A stretch of DNA of 64,000 nt from the NCBI RefSeq assembly GCF_001648175.1, contig NZ_CP015243.1, positions 868,001-932,000 on the forward strand, given 5' to 3'. The position numbers and the translations under genes are program-made. Source of the DNA: Halotalea alkalilenta. Its GTDB lineage: Bacteria; Pseudomonadota; Gammaproteobacteria; Pseudomonadales; Halomonadaceae. Positions 19,055 to 26,758 of this stretch are shown piece by piece (the stretch's first letter is position 1; the number at the start of each line of letters is the position of its first letter). The notes under the pieces were generated by a model. That model was given only the letters and a program-made list of their open reading frames with translations, was not told the DNA's origin and did not search any database.

Positions 19055-19522
19055 ATGAGTGATGCCGGATCCGAGCAGCTGTTTCTCAGTTTCAGTCTCG
19101 ACCGCGAGCGGTGCCTGCTGGAGGCCTGCGCGGTGGTCGAGGTGCTCGCTCAGGATACGCCGCTCGACCGTCTGCCCGGTGCGCCGCGGTGGCTGCTCGG
19201 CACGTTCAGCCACCGCGGCCGCCTGGTGCCGGTGGTCGATGTCGCGAGCCACCTGCTGGGGCGTGAAACCCTGAAGCGTCGCGATACCCGGCTGGTGGTG
19301 GTCGAACCGATGGATGTAGCGGTCGGGCTGATGCTCGAGGGCGTCAGCGGCTTGATCCGGCTCGATACCTCGTGCTGTCACGAGCTTGCGTCGGTGGCGA
19401 TCACAGGCGCCCTTTCCGGGCGGGTGATCGACGCCGAGCCCGGGCTCTTGCGCTGGCTCGAGCCGCATCACCTGCTGCCCGCCGCGATAGCCGCCGGTAT
19501 CGGGGAGGGCGCGACCCGATGA
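19055..19522 (+). CDS. wspB: CheW-like coupling protein WspB
   Basis: This 155-residue CheW-domain protein is expected to link WspA to the kinase WspE at the membrane. It has the CheW pattern FLSFSLDRERCLLEACAVVEV, RLPGAPRWLLGTFSHRGRLV and PVVDVASHLLG, followed by DTRLVVVEPMDVAVGLMLEGV. The gene begins 10 bases after wspA and ends overlapping the start of wspC (ATGA). Position between receptor and CheR is that of wspB in Pseudomonas. A second CheW protein is encoded two genes downstream. Confidence 0.88.
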   Translation: MSDAGSEQLFLSFSLDRERCLLEACAVVEVLAQDTPLDRLPGAPRWLLGTFSHRGRLVPVVDVASHLLGRETLKRRDTRLVVVEPMDVAVGLMLEGVSGLIRLDTSCCHELASVAITGALSGRVIDAEPGLLRWLEPHHLLPAAIAAGIGEGATR

Positions 19523-20751
19523 GTGAGGTGGATGCGAGATTCGATGCCTTCTTTCGCCACCGCATCGGCATGGACATCGGCTCTGTCGGGCCCAAGGTGG
19601 TGGCGATGGCGATCGAGCGGCGCCAGCGCTGGCAGCGGTTGCCGTCGATCGATGCCTACTGGGCCCTGCTCGAGCAAGATGATGCAGAGTGCCAGGCGCT
19701 GATCGAATCGGTGGTGGTCTCCGAGTCCTGGTTCTACCGCTACGCGGAGAGCTTCGCGGCGCTGCGCCGCGTTGCGCTCGAGCGCCGTGGGGGTGCGCCT
19801 CTGCGCCTTTTGAGCCTGCCCTGCGCAAGCGGGGAAGAGCCCTACTCGATCGTGATGACCCTGTTCGACGCAGGGCTCGGGCCCGCCGAGTTCTCGGTCG
19901 ATGCCGTCGATGTCAGCGACCGGGCGCTGAGCAGGGCGAGAGAGGCCCGCTATGGCCCGCATGCCTTCCGCGACAGCGCGGTGAAGGCCCACCAGCATCA
20001 TTTCCTCTTCACCGAGGAGGGCGCCCAGGTCACCGAGCGAGTGCGCCGGCAAGTGCGCCTGTTCCAGGGCAACCTGCTCGAACCCGCCCAGTCGCAGGTA
20101 CTCGGCGTCTACGATGTGGTGTTCTGCCGCAATCTGCTGATCTATCTCGACGCCCAGGCGCGCAACCGCGCGCTGGCGATGCTCTCTGAGCTGAGCGCCC
20201 CCGGCGGGCTGGTGTTCGTGGCTCCCTCGGAAGCTTGCCTGCTGCTGCGCAGCGGCTTTCGAGCCGCGCCGCTGCCCCAATCCTCGGCGTTTTTCGCAAG
20301 CTCCACGCAGCCCGCCGGGCCGCCTCCCTCCTCGCCGGGCGTCCGGCGTGAAAGACCGCAGTCCAAGGTGCGCCGGGCGAGCGAGCGTCGCGCCAGCGCG
20401 CCGCTGACCAAGCGTTGCTTGCAGCCCAAGGCGCCCAGCCTCGAGCATGAGCTGGCCAGGGTGGAGCGCCTGGCCAATGCGCGCTGCTTCGACGAGGCGC
20501 TGACGCTGTGCCGCCAGTTGCAGACCAGGCTCGGGCCCGATGCATCGATTTACTATTGGCAAGGGCTGATCCACGACGCGCGCGGCGACGCATCCCGAGC
20601 GGTGGACGACTACCGCAAGGCGCTCTACCTGTGCCCGGATCACGTAGAGGCGCTGATGCAGCTCGCGGCGCTGAGCGAGGCTCGAGGCGATGATGCCCAG
20701 GCGTCGCGGCTGCGTTACCGGTTGCAGCTGAAATCCTCAACGCAGGGATAG
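19519..20751 (+). CDS. wspC: CheR-type methyltransferase with TPR domain, WspC
   Basis: WspC methylates glutamates on the receptor WspA using S-adenosylmethionine and thus raises signalling. The 410 residues show a CheR N-terminal helical part, VVVSESWFYRYAESFAAL, the SAM site LRLLSLPCASGEEPYSIVM near residue 95, and VYDVVFCRNLLIYLDAQARN. A Pro- and Ser-rich linker (about 258-305) leads to a C-terminal tetratricopeptide segment (about 310-405: YYWQGLIHDARGDASRAVDD, YRKALYLCPDHVEALMQLA). The CheR-TPR architecture is the one found in WspC. It overlaps wspB by four bases. Confidence 0.9.
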   Translation: MSEVDARFDAFFRHRIGMDIGSVGPKVVAMAIERRQRWQRLPSIDAYWALLEQDDAECQALIESVVVSESWFYRYAESFAALRRVALERRGGAPLRLLSLPCASGEEPYSIVMTLFDAGLGPAEFSVDAVDVSDRALSRAREARYGPHAFRDSAVKAHQHHFLFTEEGAQVTERVRRQVRLFQGNLLEPAQSQVLGVYDVVFCRNLLIYLDAQARNRALAMLSELSAPGGLVFVAPSEACLLLRSGFRAAPLPQSSAFFASSTQPAGPPPSSPGVRRERPQSKVRRASERRASAPLTKRCLQPKAPSLEHELARVERLANARCFDEALTLCRQLQTRLGPDASIYYWQGLIHDARGDASRAVDDYRKALYLCPDHVEALMQLAALSEARGDDAQASRLRYRLQLKSSTQG

Positions 20752-20753
20752 TC

Positions 20754-21269
20754 ATGCCTTTCCAGCGCTATGCCACTTCCTCATCCATGGTCAGCGCCCC
20801 GGCGTCGACCGGTGCCGGCCAGGGCGGATGGCTGCTGTTCGACGTCGAAGGTGCTTGGTTCGCCTTGGACATCGGCTGTCTGCTCGAGATCGCGGCGAGT
20901 GTGCGGATACACACATTGCCGGGCCGGCGCCCCCCTTGCCTGCTCGGGGTAGGCAACCTGCGCGGCAAGCTGGTGCCCTGTTTCTCATTGGCGCTCTTCT
21001 TCAACGTCCATCCTGGCCGCTCGGCGTCATCCGAGGGCGGCTCGCGCCAGCGGGCGCTGATCGTCGCGGCCGACGGCGGGCCGCTGGTGATGGTGGTCGA
21101 CGAAGTGGCGGGGATCTTCGATCTCACCGAGGGGGTCGACGGTATGCTCGGCGCGGTCGGCGGCGGTATGACCCGCTACGTGCGCAGTGTCCGGCGCTGG
21201 CGCGATCTCGACGTCTTTTTGCTCGACCACCAGCGCCTGCTGGCCGAGCTGCTGGAGCGGCTGCGATGA
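20754..21269 (+). CDS. wspD: CheW-like coupling protein WspD
   Basis: This 171-residue protein is the second CheW-domain adaptor of the operon. After a Ser- and Ala-rich N terminus of about 25 residues it reads WLLFDVEGAWFALDIGCLLE, LPGRRPPCLLGVGNLRGKLV and VDEVAGIFDLTEG, the normal CheW pattern. In Pseudomonas both WspB and WspD are needed for full signalling, and WspD sits between the CheR and CheA genes as it does here. It starts two bases after wspC and overlaps wspE by four. Confidence 0.88.
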   Translation: MPFQRYATSSSMVSAPASTGAGQGGWLLFDVEGAWFALDIGCLLEIAASVRIHTLPGRRPPCLLGVGNLRGKLVPCFSLALFFNVHPGRSASSEGGSRQRALIVAADGGPLVMVVDEVAGIFDLTEGVDGMLGAVGGGMTRYVRSVRRWRDLDVFLLDHQRLLAELLERLR

Positions 21270-23461
21270 ATGGAGAGCAGTCGCACGACGAGACGCTGAT
21301 GGAGTTGTTCCAACTCGAGGCGCAGGTGCAGCTGCAGGCGATCAGCGACGGGCTGATCGCCTATGAGCACCGAGCCGATGACAGCCAGCTCGCCGAGTGC
21401 ATGCGCTGCGCCCATGCATTGAAAGGGGCCGCGCGCATCGTCGGGTACACGCCCTGCGTCGAGCTCGCGCATGCGATCGAGGAGGTGCTGGTCGCCGCGC
21501 AAGGGCAGGCGGTACCGCTCGGTGCCGGGCGTATCGACCTGCTGCTCAGGGCGTTGGACCTGATGAAGCGCCTCGCCGTGCCGGGCGCGGAGGTCGATGG
21601 CAAGGAACTCGCGCGGGTGTGCGCCCAGCTCGGCAACGACGCCCTGGCGGAGCGCGTGTCGGCTGCTCCGGCCGCCGAGCCCGCTCCGCTGGCCGAGGCG
21701 GCGCCCGCCTCGGCTGAGAGCATCGCCGAGCTGGAGCGCTACATCCGTATCGCCGTCGATCGTCTCGACGATATGCAGGAGCAGGCCAGTCAGGCGCTGG
21801 TCGAGACCCAGCGCCTGGCGTCATTGGTCCAACGGGCGCGGCGAGTCGAGCTTCGCCGCGATCAGCTGGTGCCGCAGGTCGAGGCGCTCGGCGAGCGTCT
21901 TGGCCGCAACGATCGCAAGGCGTTGATGCGTTTGTTCGAGCAGCTGATGTCCCAGAACCAGCAGCGCGAAGCGATGCTTGGCGAGCTCGACGAGCTGGTG
22001 TGGGGCACGCAGCAGCAGGTGCACTCGCTCTATGAAGCCACCCTGGTGGCGCGGATGCGCCCGGTGGCGGACCTGACCCGGCCGATGGCGAGGATGGTGC
22101 GTGATCTGGCGCGCCAGCTCGGCAAACGGGTCGAACTGCGGGTGGAGGGTGAGAGCACCCTGGTCGATCGCAACGTGCTGGAGCGGCTCGAAGCGCCGAT
22201 GGTGCAGCTGTTGCGTAATGCGCTCGACCACGGCATCGAGGCGCCGTCACGGCGGCTCGAATGCGGCAAGCCGGAGGTCGGCAGGCTGCAGGTCAGGGTC
22301 AGGCACCACGCCGGCCAGCTGCTGGTCGAGGTCGAGGACGATGGCGCCGGTCTCGACCTCGAGCGGCTGCGCGAGCGGGTCGAGGCACTTGGGCTGGCCG
22401 ACGGCGGTGCCCTCGCCGGGTTCGATGAGGCAGCGCTGATCGAGTACCTGTTCACGCCAGGATTCAGCCTGCGCGATGCGGTCAGTGACGTGTCCGGACG
22501 CGGTGTCGGGCTCGATGTGGTGCGCCAGGGGGTGGAGCGCATTCGCGGCAGGCTGGAACTGCGCCAGCGCTGCGGCCAGGGCTGCCGGTTCATCCTTCGT
22601 CTGCCGCTCAGCCTGTCGCTGACCAAGAGCCTTTTGCTGGAGATCCTCGGCGAGAGCTACGCCTTGCCGTTGATGCAGATCGACTGCGTCAGGACGCTGG
22701 ATCTGCGGGCGATGATCCTGCTCGAAGGCCGGGCGCATTTCTGGCTCGACGACGAGCTGGTTCCGCTGGCCTCGATCCATCGCGTGCTACAGCTCCGGGA
22801 GCCTGCGCTGAGCGAGGAGTGCATCGTGATCGTGATGCGCAACGGCAAGGGCGTATTCGGCGTGCTGGTCGAGCGCATCCTGGGTGAGCGTACCCTGGTC
22901 GCGATGCCGCTCGATCCACGGCTTGGCAAGGTGCACTGCGTGGTCGCAGGCGCTCAGCGTGACGATGGCGGCCTGGTGCTGATCCTCGATGCCGATGAAA
23001 TGCAGGCCGAGCTGGTGCGCCAGCTCGCCCAGTCGGACGGTGCCAGCGCGTTCGCGCCGGATGTCGAGGCCGGCGACGAGCGGCATGCGAGCAAGCGGGT
23101 GCTGGTGGTCGATGATTCGCTGACCGTGCGCGAGCTGCTGCGCAAACTGCTGATCAGCCGGGGGTATGGCGTGTCGGTGGCCGAGGATGGGCTGGTCGGC
23201 TGGCAAGTGTTGGAAAAGGGCCGCTTCGACCTGCTGATCACCGATCTCGATATGCCGAGGATGGATGGCATCGAGCTGATGGGGCGGGTGCGTGCCTGCG
23301 AGCGTCTGGCGAGCCTGCCAATCATGGTGGTCTCGTACAAGAACGAGGAGGCCGACCGGCTGCGCGGGCTCGAGGCGGGAGCGGACTACTATCTGGCCAA
23401 GCCCGCGTTCCATGACGATACGCTGCTCGAGGCGGTGGCCATGCTGTTGGGAGGGCGGTGA
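21266..23461 (+). CDS. wspE: Hybrid CheA-type histidine kinase with receiver, WspE
   Basis: WspE is the kinase of the system and also carries a receiver. The 731 residues contain, in order, an HPt domain with the phosphorylated His50 (RCAHALKGAARIVG), a dimerisation region (about 165-300), the ATP-binding domain (VQLLRNALDHGIEAPSRR, VEVEDDGAGLDLERL and GRGVGLDVV), a CheW-like domain (about 455-595), and a C-terminal receiver (about 610-731). In the receiver the acidic pair VVDDS, the acceptor Asp660 (LLITDLDMPRMDG), the Ser of VVSYK and the Lys of YYLAKP are all present. It appears fully functional. The longer frame upstream is the end of wspD in another frame. Confidence 0.93.
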   Translation: MNGEQSHDETLMELFQLEAQVQLQAISDGLIAYEHRADDSQLAECMRCAHALKGAARIVGYTPCVELAHAIEEVLVAAQGQAVPLGAGRIDLLLRALDLMKRLAVPGAEVDGKELARVCAQLGNDALAERVSAAPAAEPAPLAEAAPASAESIAELERYIRIAVDRLDDMQEQASQALVETQRLASLVQRARRVELRRDQLVPQVEALGERLGRNDRKALMRLFEQLMSQNQQREAMLGELDELVWGTQQQVHSLYEATLVARMRPVADLTRPMARMVRDLARQLGKRVELRVEGESTLVDRNVLERLEAPMVQLLRNALDHGIEAPSRRLECGKPEVGRLQVRVRHHAGQLLVEVEDDGAGLDLERLRERVEALGLADGGALAGFDEAALIEYLFTPGFSLRDAVSDVSGRGVGLDVVRQGVERIRGRLELRQRCGQGCRFILRLPLSLSLTKSLLLEILGESYALPLMQIDCVRTLDLRAMILLEGRAHFWLDDELVPLASIHRVLQLREPALSEECIVIVMRNGKGVFGVLVERILGERTLVAMPLDPRLGKVHCVVAGAQRDDGGLVLILDADEMQAELVRQLAQSDGASAFAPDVEAGDERHASKRVLVVDDSLTVRELLRKLLISRGYGVSVAEDGLVGWQVLEKGRFDLLITDLDMPRMDGIELMGRVRACERLASLPIMVVSYKNEEADRLRGLEAGADYYLAKPAFHDDTLLEAVAMLLGGR

Positions 23462-23462
23462 C

Positions 23463-24509
23463 GTGCATATCGGTCTGGTCAGTGGCTGTGACGACTTTCG
23501 CTCCTTCATCGATCAGGCGCTCGCACCGGCGGAGCAGGTGGTGATCGATTGGCGAGAGCGTCGTGTCTCCTGTGCCCTCGTTCGTTGCCAGCGCCAGCCT
23601 CCTGAACTGCTGGTCGCCGAGGTGCGTGGACTCAGCGAAAGCGAGCTCGACCAGCTGATCGAGCGCAGCGGCTGCCGGGTCGTGGCGGTCAGCTTCGGCG
23701 TCTTCGCCGAGGCGAAGCTGTGCAAGGCGATCGCTAAGGGCGCGGTGAGCGCGCTGCATGTACCGGTGCAGCCGGACATGCGTCGGTGCGCCGGAGACCT
23801 GCTGCGTCGCCTTCGCCACATCCACGCCTGCCACAAGCCAAGCCACGTTTCCCGCAGGCCAAGCGAAGCGGCTGCAGCGCCGCCGCTGGTGCTGCTCGGC
23901 GGCTCCGCCGGCGGGCCGGTGGCGATGGCGCGACTGCTGGCGGAGCTGCCGGCGGATTTTCCCGCCGCGGTGGTACTGGCGCTGCACTACCAGGCCTCGC
24001 AATCGCGGCATTTGGCCCAGTGGCTGGCCAAGGAATCGGCGATGCCGCTGCGGCTCGCCTGCGAGGGCGAGTCACTGCGCCCCGGCGTGGTCCTGCTCGC
24101 CGAATCGCACCGGCACCTGTCGGTGGACGAGGAGCTGCGGCTGCGCTATCGCACGGTCGCCGAACAGGATCTGTACCGGCCATCGATAGATGTTTTGTTC
24201 CAAAGCGTCGCGCGGCACTGGCGAGGCAATGCCGCCGGCGTGTTGCTGACCGGGATGGGCTACGATGGCGCCCGCGGCATGCTGGCGCTGCGCCAGCGTG
24301 GCTTCACGACCATTGCCCAGGATCAGGTCACCAGCGTGGTCTATGGCATGCCCAAGGCGGCGGTCGAGCTGGATGCGGCGGTCGAGGTTCGCCCGCTCGG
24401 CTCCATCGCCGCGCGGCTGCGCGAGCTGGTGGCTCTGAAACATCGAAGCAACGATGACGGGAGCGCTGCAGGCCCGGGTGGAGGAGGGGGAACGCATGAA
24501 CTCAACTAA
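23463..24509 (+). CDS. wspF: CheB-type methylesterase with degenerate receiver, WspF
   Basis: WspF removes methyl groups from WspA and lowers signalling; in Pseudomonas it needs phosphorylation by WspE. The start is a GTG directly behind wspE. The 348-residue protein has a full methylesterase domain with Ser148 (LLGGSAGGPVAMA), His175 (VLALHYQAS) and Asp268 (TGMGYDGARG). The receiver part is damaged: the segment that should read like DVVLMDLLMP is PELLVAEVRGL, putting Glu53 at the acceptor position, and the acidic pocket near residue 8 reads SGCD. The esterase may therefore act without phosphorylation. It overlaps the next gene by 14 bases. Confidence 0.87.
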   Translation: MHIGLVSGCDDFRSFIDQALAPAEQVVIDWRERRVSCALVRCQRQPPELLVAEVRGLSESELDQLIERSGCRVVAVSFGVFAEAKLCKAIAKGAVSALHVPVQPDMRRCAGDLLRRLRHIHACHKPSHVSRRPSEAAAAPPLVLLGGSAGGPVAMARLLAELPADFPAAVVLALHYQASQSRHLAQWLAKESAMPLRLACEGESLRPGVVLLAESHRHLSVDEELRLRYRTVAEQDLYRPSIDVLFQSVARHWRGNAAGVLLTGMGYDGARGMLALRQRGFTTIAQDQVTSVVYGMPKAAVELDAAVEVRPLGSIAARLRELVALKHRSNDDGSAAGPGGGGGTHELN

Positions 24510-25104
24510 ACGGACAGCGATGGTGGTCGATGATCACCCTGTGGTGCTGCTGGCGATGCGTGGCGTGCTGCAGGACATCGGCTTCGACCGGGTGATCGAG
24601 GCCCATGATGGCCGCCAGGCGCTGCAGCTCTGCCAGGAGAACAGGATCTCCTTCGTCATCCTCGACCTCGACATGGAGCAGTTCAGCGGGCTGGAGTTCC
24701 TCCGCCGGCTCGAACGCTCGCGCATCGAGGAGCTGAAAGTGCTGGTGATTTCATGCCTCGAGGAGAATATCTACGCTCCTTGGGTGGAGCAGCTCGGCGC
24801 GCGTGGATTCCTCAGCAAGAACAGCACGCTGGATGTGATCCGGGAGGCCGTGCTGGAGATCGTCTCCGGCGTCCAGGTCTTTCCCAAGCTCGACCAGGGC
24901 GGTATTGGGCTCGAGAACCTGTCGCAGCTCTCCGCCCGTGAGCAGGTGGTGCTGTCGATGCTGCGCAAGGGGATGCGTAACAAGGAGATCGCCGGGCAGC
25001 TGTTTCTCAGTGAGAAGACCGTGAGCACCTACAAGATGAACATCTTCCAGAAGCTTGGCGTCTCCAGCGTGATGGAAATCGAGGACATGATTCGCCGGGG
25101 TTGA
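24496..25104 (+). CDS. NarL/LuxR-type response regulator, BvgA/EvgA-like
   Basis: This 202-residue transcription factor has an intact receiver (about 8-122: acidic pair in VVDDHPVV, acceptor Asp57 in FVILDLDMEQ, Lys in FLSKN) and a LuxR-type helix-turn-helix (about 140-200: LSAREQVVLSMLRKGMRNKE, then FLSEKTVSTYKMNIFQKLGV). The DNA-binding half resembles BvgA and EvgA, which take their phosphate from HPt domains. It starts inside the end of wspF behind a GGAGG site. Standard wsp operons have no such regulator. It is the likely transcriptional output of the operon; its target genes cannot be seen. Confidence 0.88.
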   Translation: MNSTKRTAMVVDDHPVVLLAMRGVLQDIGFDRVIEAHDGRQALQLCQENRISFVILDLDMEQFSGLEFLRRLERSRIEELKVLVISCLEENIYAPWVEQLGARGFLSKNSTLDVIREAVLEIVSGVQVFPKLDQGGIGLENLSQLSAREQVVLSMLRKGMRNKEIAGQLFLSEKTVSTYKMNIFQKLGVSSVMEIEDMIRRG

Positions 25105-25142
25105 GCTGCGCTCGCGCGGTGTTTAGATATCAAGGAGTTCGC

Positions 25143-25892
25143 ATGCATGTACCCACTGCGAAAGCGCGAGGCCGCATCTGCGTGCTCGAACCTCGCTCGC
25201 TCCCTCGCCGGCTGTTGGCAGAGCTGCTGTCGGGTTGGGGCTACGAGGTGGATGAGCGTGAAGGGATTACCCGGCTTGCCCGTGAATCCTCGCTGTCCTG
25301 GCAGGCGCTGATCGTCGGTGCCGCCTTCGATCAGCGCGAGGTCGCGATGCTCGCCTGGATACTGCGCGGCCGCGAGCGTCATCGAAGCGAGCGGTGCATG
25401 CTGATCGCCTTGTTCGAACCCGGCCGGCACGCCGATGGACCCATCGGCCACGGGATCGATCACTGGCTACCGGAGCCTGTGCCCGCCGGGCAGCTGCGCG
25501 CGCTGCTCGCCGGAGGACGTGCGCAGGCGCCGAGCCGATCGCAGGGATCGATCGACGCCGCTGCCTTGGCGCGTTTCGGGCTGAGCAACGCCGCGCGGCG
25601 CGCTGAACTTTTTTCATCGCTTCGCGACAACCTCCGACGCGATCTCGCAAGCCTCGAGACGGCGTTGGCGCATGGTGATTCGCTGCTTGCGCGCCGGGCC
25701 TTGCATCGGCTGCGTGGCGGTGGTCCCCAGTTCCTCGGCCTGGGAGCGCTGATCGAGCGCTGCGGCGAGCTCGAGGGCGCCTTGTCGGCGGGCGATGACG
25801 CCCGATCGCTGCGTGGCTTGCAGCGGCTCGCCGAGGAGGTCGAGTCGGTATGCTCGTTGCTCGATGGCCTGGATGCGGAGCACGGCCATTGA
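25143..25892 (+). CDS. Pseudo-receiver plus HPt phosphotransfer protein
   Basis: This 249-residue protein has two parts. Residues 10-122 look like a receiver fold, but the acceptor region reads WQALIVGAAF with Gly where Asp is expected, and the acidic pair is absent, so it cannot be phosphorylated in the normal way. Residues about 145-245 form an HPt-like helical bundle with His188 in RRALHRLRGGGPQFLG, the usual H-x-x-K/R-G pattern. A receiver followed by HPt is the C-terminal layout of BvgS and EvgS. It begins behind AAGGAG, 38 bases after the NarL-type gene. It may pass phosphate from the WspE receiver to that regulator. Confidence 0.75.
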   Translation: MHVPTAKARGRICVLEPRSLPRRLLAELLSGWGYEVDEREGITRLARESSLSWQALIVGAAFDQREVAMLAWILRGRERHRSERCMLIALFEPGRHADGPIGHGIDHWLPEPVPAGQLRALLAGGRAQAPSRSQGSIDAAALARFGLSNAARRAELFSSLRDNLRRDLASLETALAHGDSLLARRALHRLRGGGPQFLGLGALIERCGELEGALSAGDDARSLRGLQRLAEEVESVCSLLDGLDAEHGH

Positions 25893-26758
25893 GCGAGCGG
25901 GATGGCGATGAGTGCCCTTACCGCGTGCTGCTGGTCGACGACCAGCCGATCGTCGGCGAGGCGCTCGGACACTGGCTGGATGAAGACGGCGGCTTCGAGC
26001 TGCGCCACTGCCTTGACGGCGGGCAGGCTCTCGAGGCAGCGCGGGCCTGGGCGCCCGACGTGATTTTGCAGGATCTCCAGCTGCCGGGTATCGATGGCAT
26101 CGAGCTGGTGGCCGCCTACGCAAGCGACGAGCGCTTGGTGCACACACCGATCGTGATGCTATCGGCCGAAGACGGCGCCGCTGTCCGGCGGGCAGCCTTC
26201 AGGGCCGGTGCCGATGACTACCTGATCAAGTTGCCCGATCCCTTCGAGCTGGTCTCCAGGCTGCGCTATCACGCCAAGGCGCAGCGAACCCGCTTGCAGC
26301 GGGATGCATTGCTCGCGGAGATATCACCGCCCCGGGTCTTCGAAGCGAGCGGAGCACTGGCGCGGATCAAGGCCGATCCGCACTGGCGAGAGCGGCCGAT
26401 CGGGCTGCTGGCGGTGAGGTTGGAAGCGCGGGCGGATGCGCGATGGCAGCCCCTCCGGCCGCTGTCCCGCAGGATCTTCCGGCTGCTGGCCGAGAACACC
26501 GCAGCGAGCTGCCACGATCTGGTGATCGGCCCAGGCAGGATGAGCATGTTCGTACTGGTGCCCGGCGCAACGCCTGGCATCCTGGCGCTGCTCATCGAGC
26601 GCTGCAAGCGCGACCTCCTTCTCTGCGCAGTGCTGGCGCGGCTTGGCATACGACTTGAGATCGCCTCGAGCAGCCGGCGTCGTTCGACGGATGCCTGCAT
26701 CGATGAGATGGTTCGAGACATTCACGACGGATCGTTAGCAGCTTTCACCGTCCCATGA
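25889..26758 (+). CDS. WspR-like receiver protein with inactive GGDEF domain
   Basis: This 289-residue protein is the positional equivalent of the diguanylate cyclase WspR. Its receiver (about 10-130) is complete: VLLVDDQPIVGEAL, acceptor Asp62 in VILQDLQLPGIDG, Lys114 in DYLIKLPD, and the stalk start RLRYHAKAQRT, all close to WspR. The C-terminal domain (about 145-285) aligns with GGDEF but the catalytic GGEEF is GRMSM (216-220), and the metal-binding segment before it reads AVRLEARADARW. Cyclic-di-GMP synthesis is therefore unlikely. No ATG is near; a TTG overlapping the previous stop (TTGA) was chosen, with a GTG at 25925 as alternative. Confidence 0.82.
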   Translation: MSERDGDECPYRVLLVDDQPIVGEALGHWLDEDGGFELRHCLDGGQALEAARAWAPDVILQDLQLPGIDGIELVAAYASDERLVHTPIVMLSAEDGAAVRRAAFRAGADDYLIKLPDPFELVSRLRYHAKAQRTRLQRDALLAEISPPRVFEASGALARIKADPHWRERPIGLLAVRLEARADARWQPLRPLSRRIFRLLAENTAASCHDLVIGPGRMSMFVLVPGATPGILALLIERCKRDLLLCAVLARLGIRLEIASSSRRRSTDACIDEMVRDIHDGSLAAFTVP

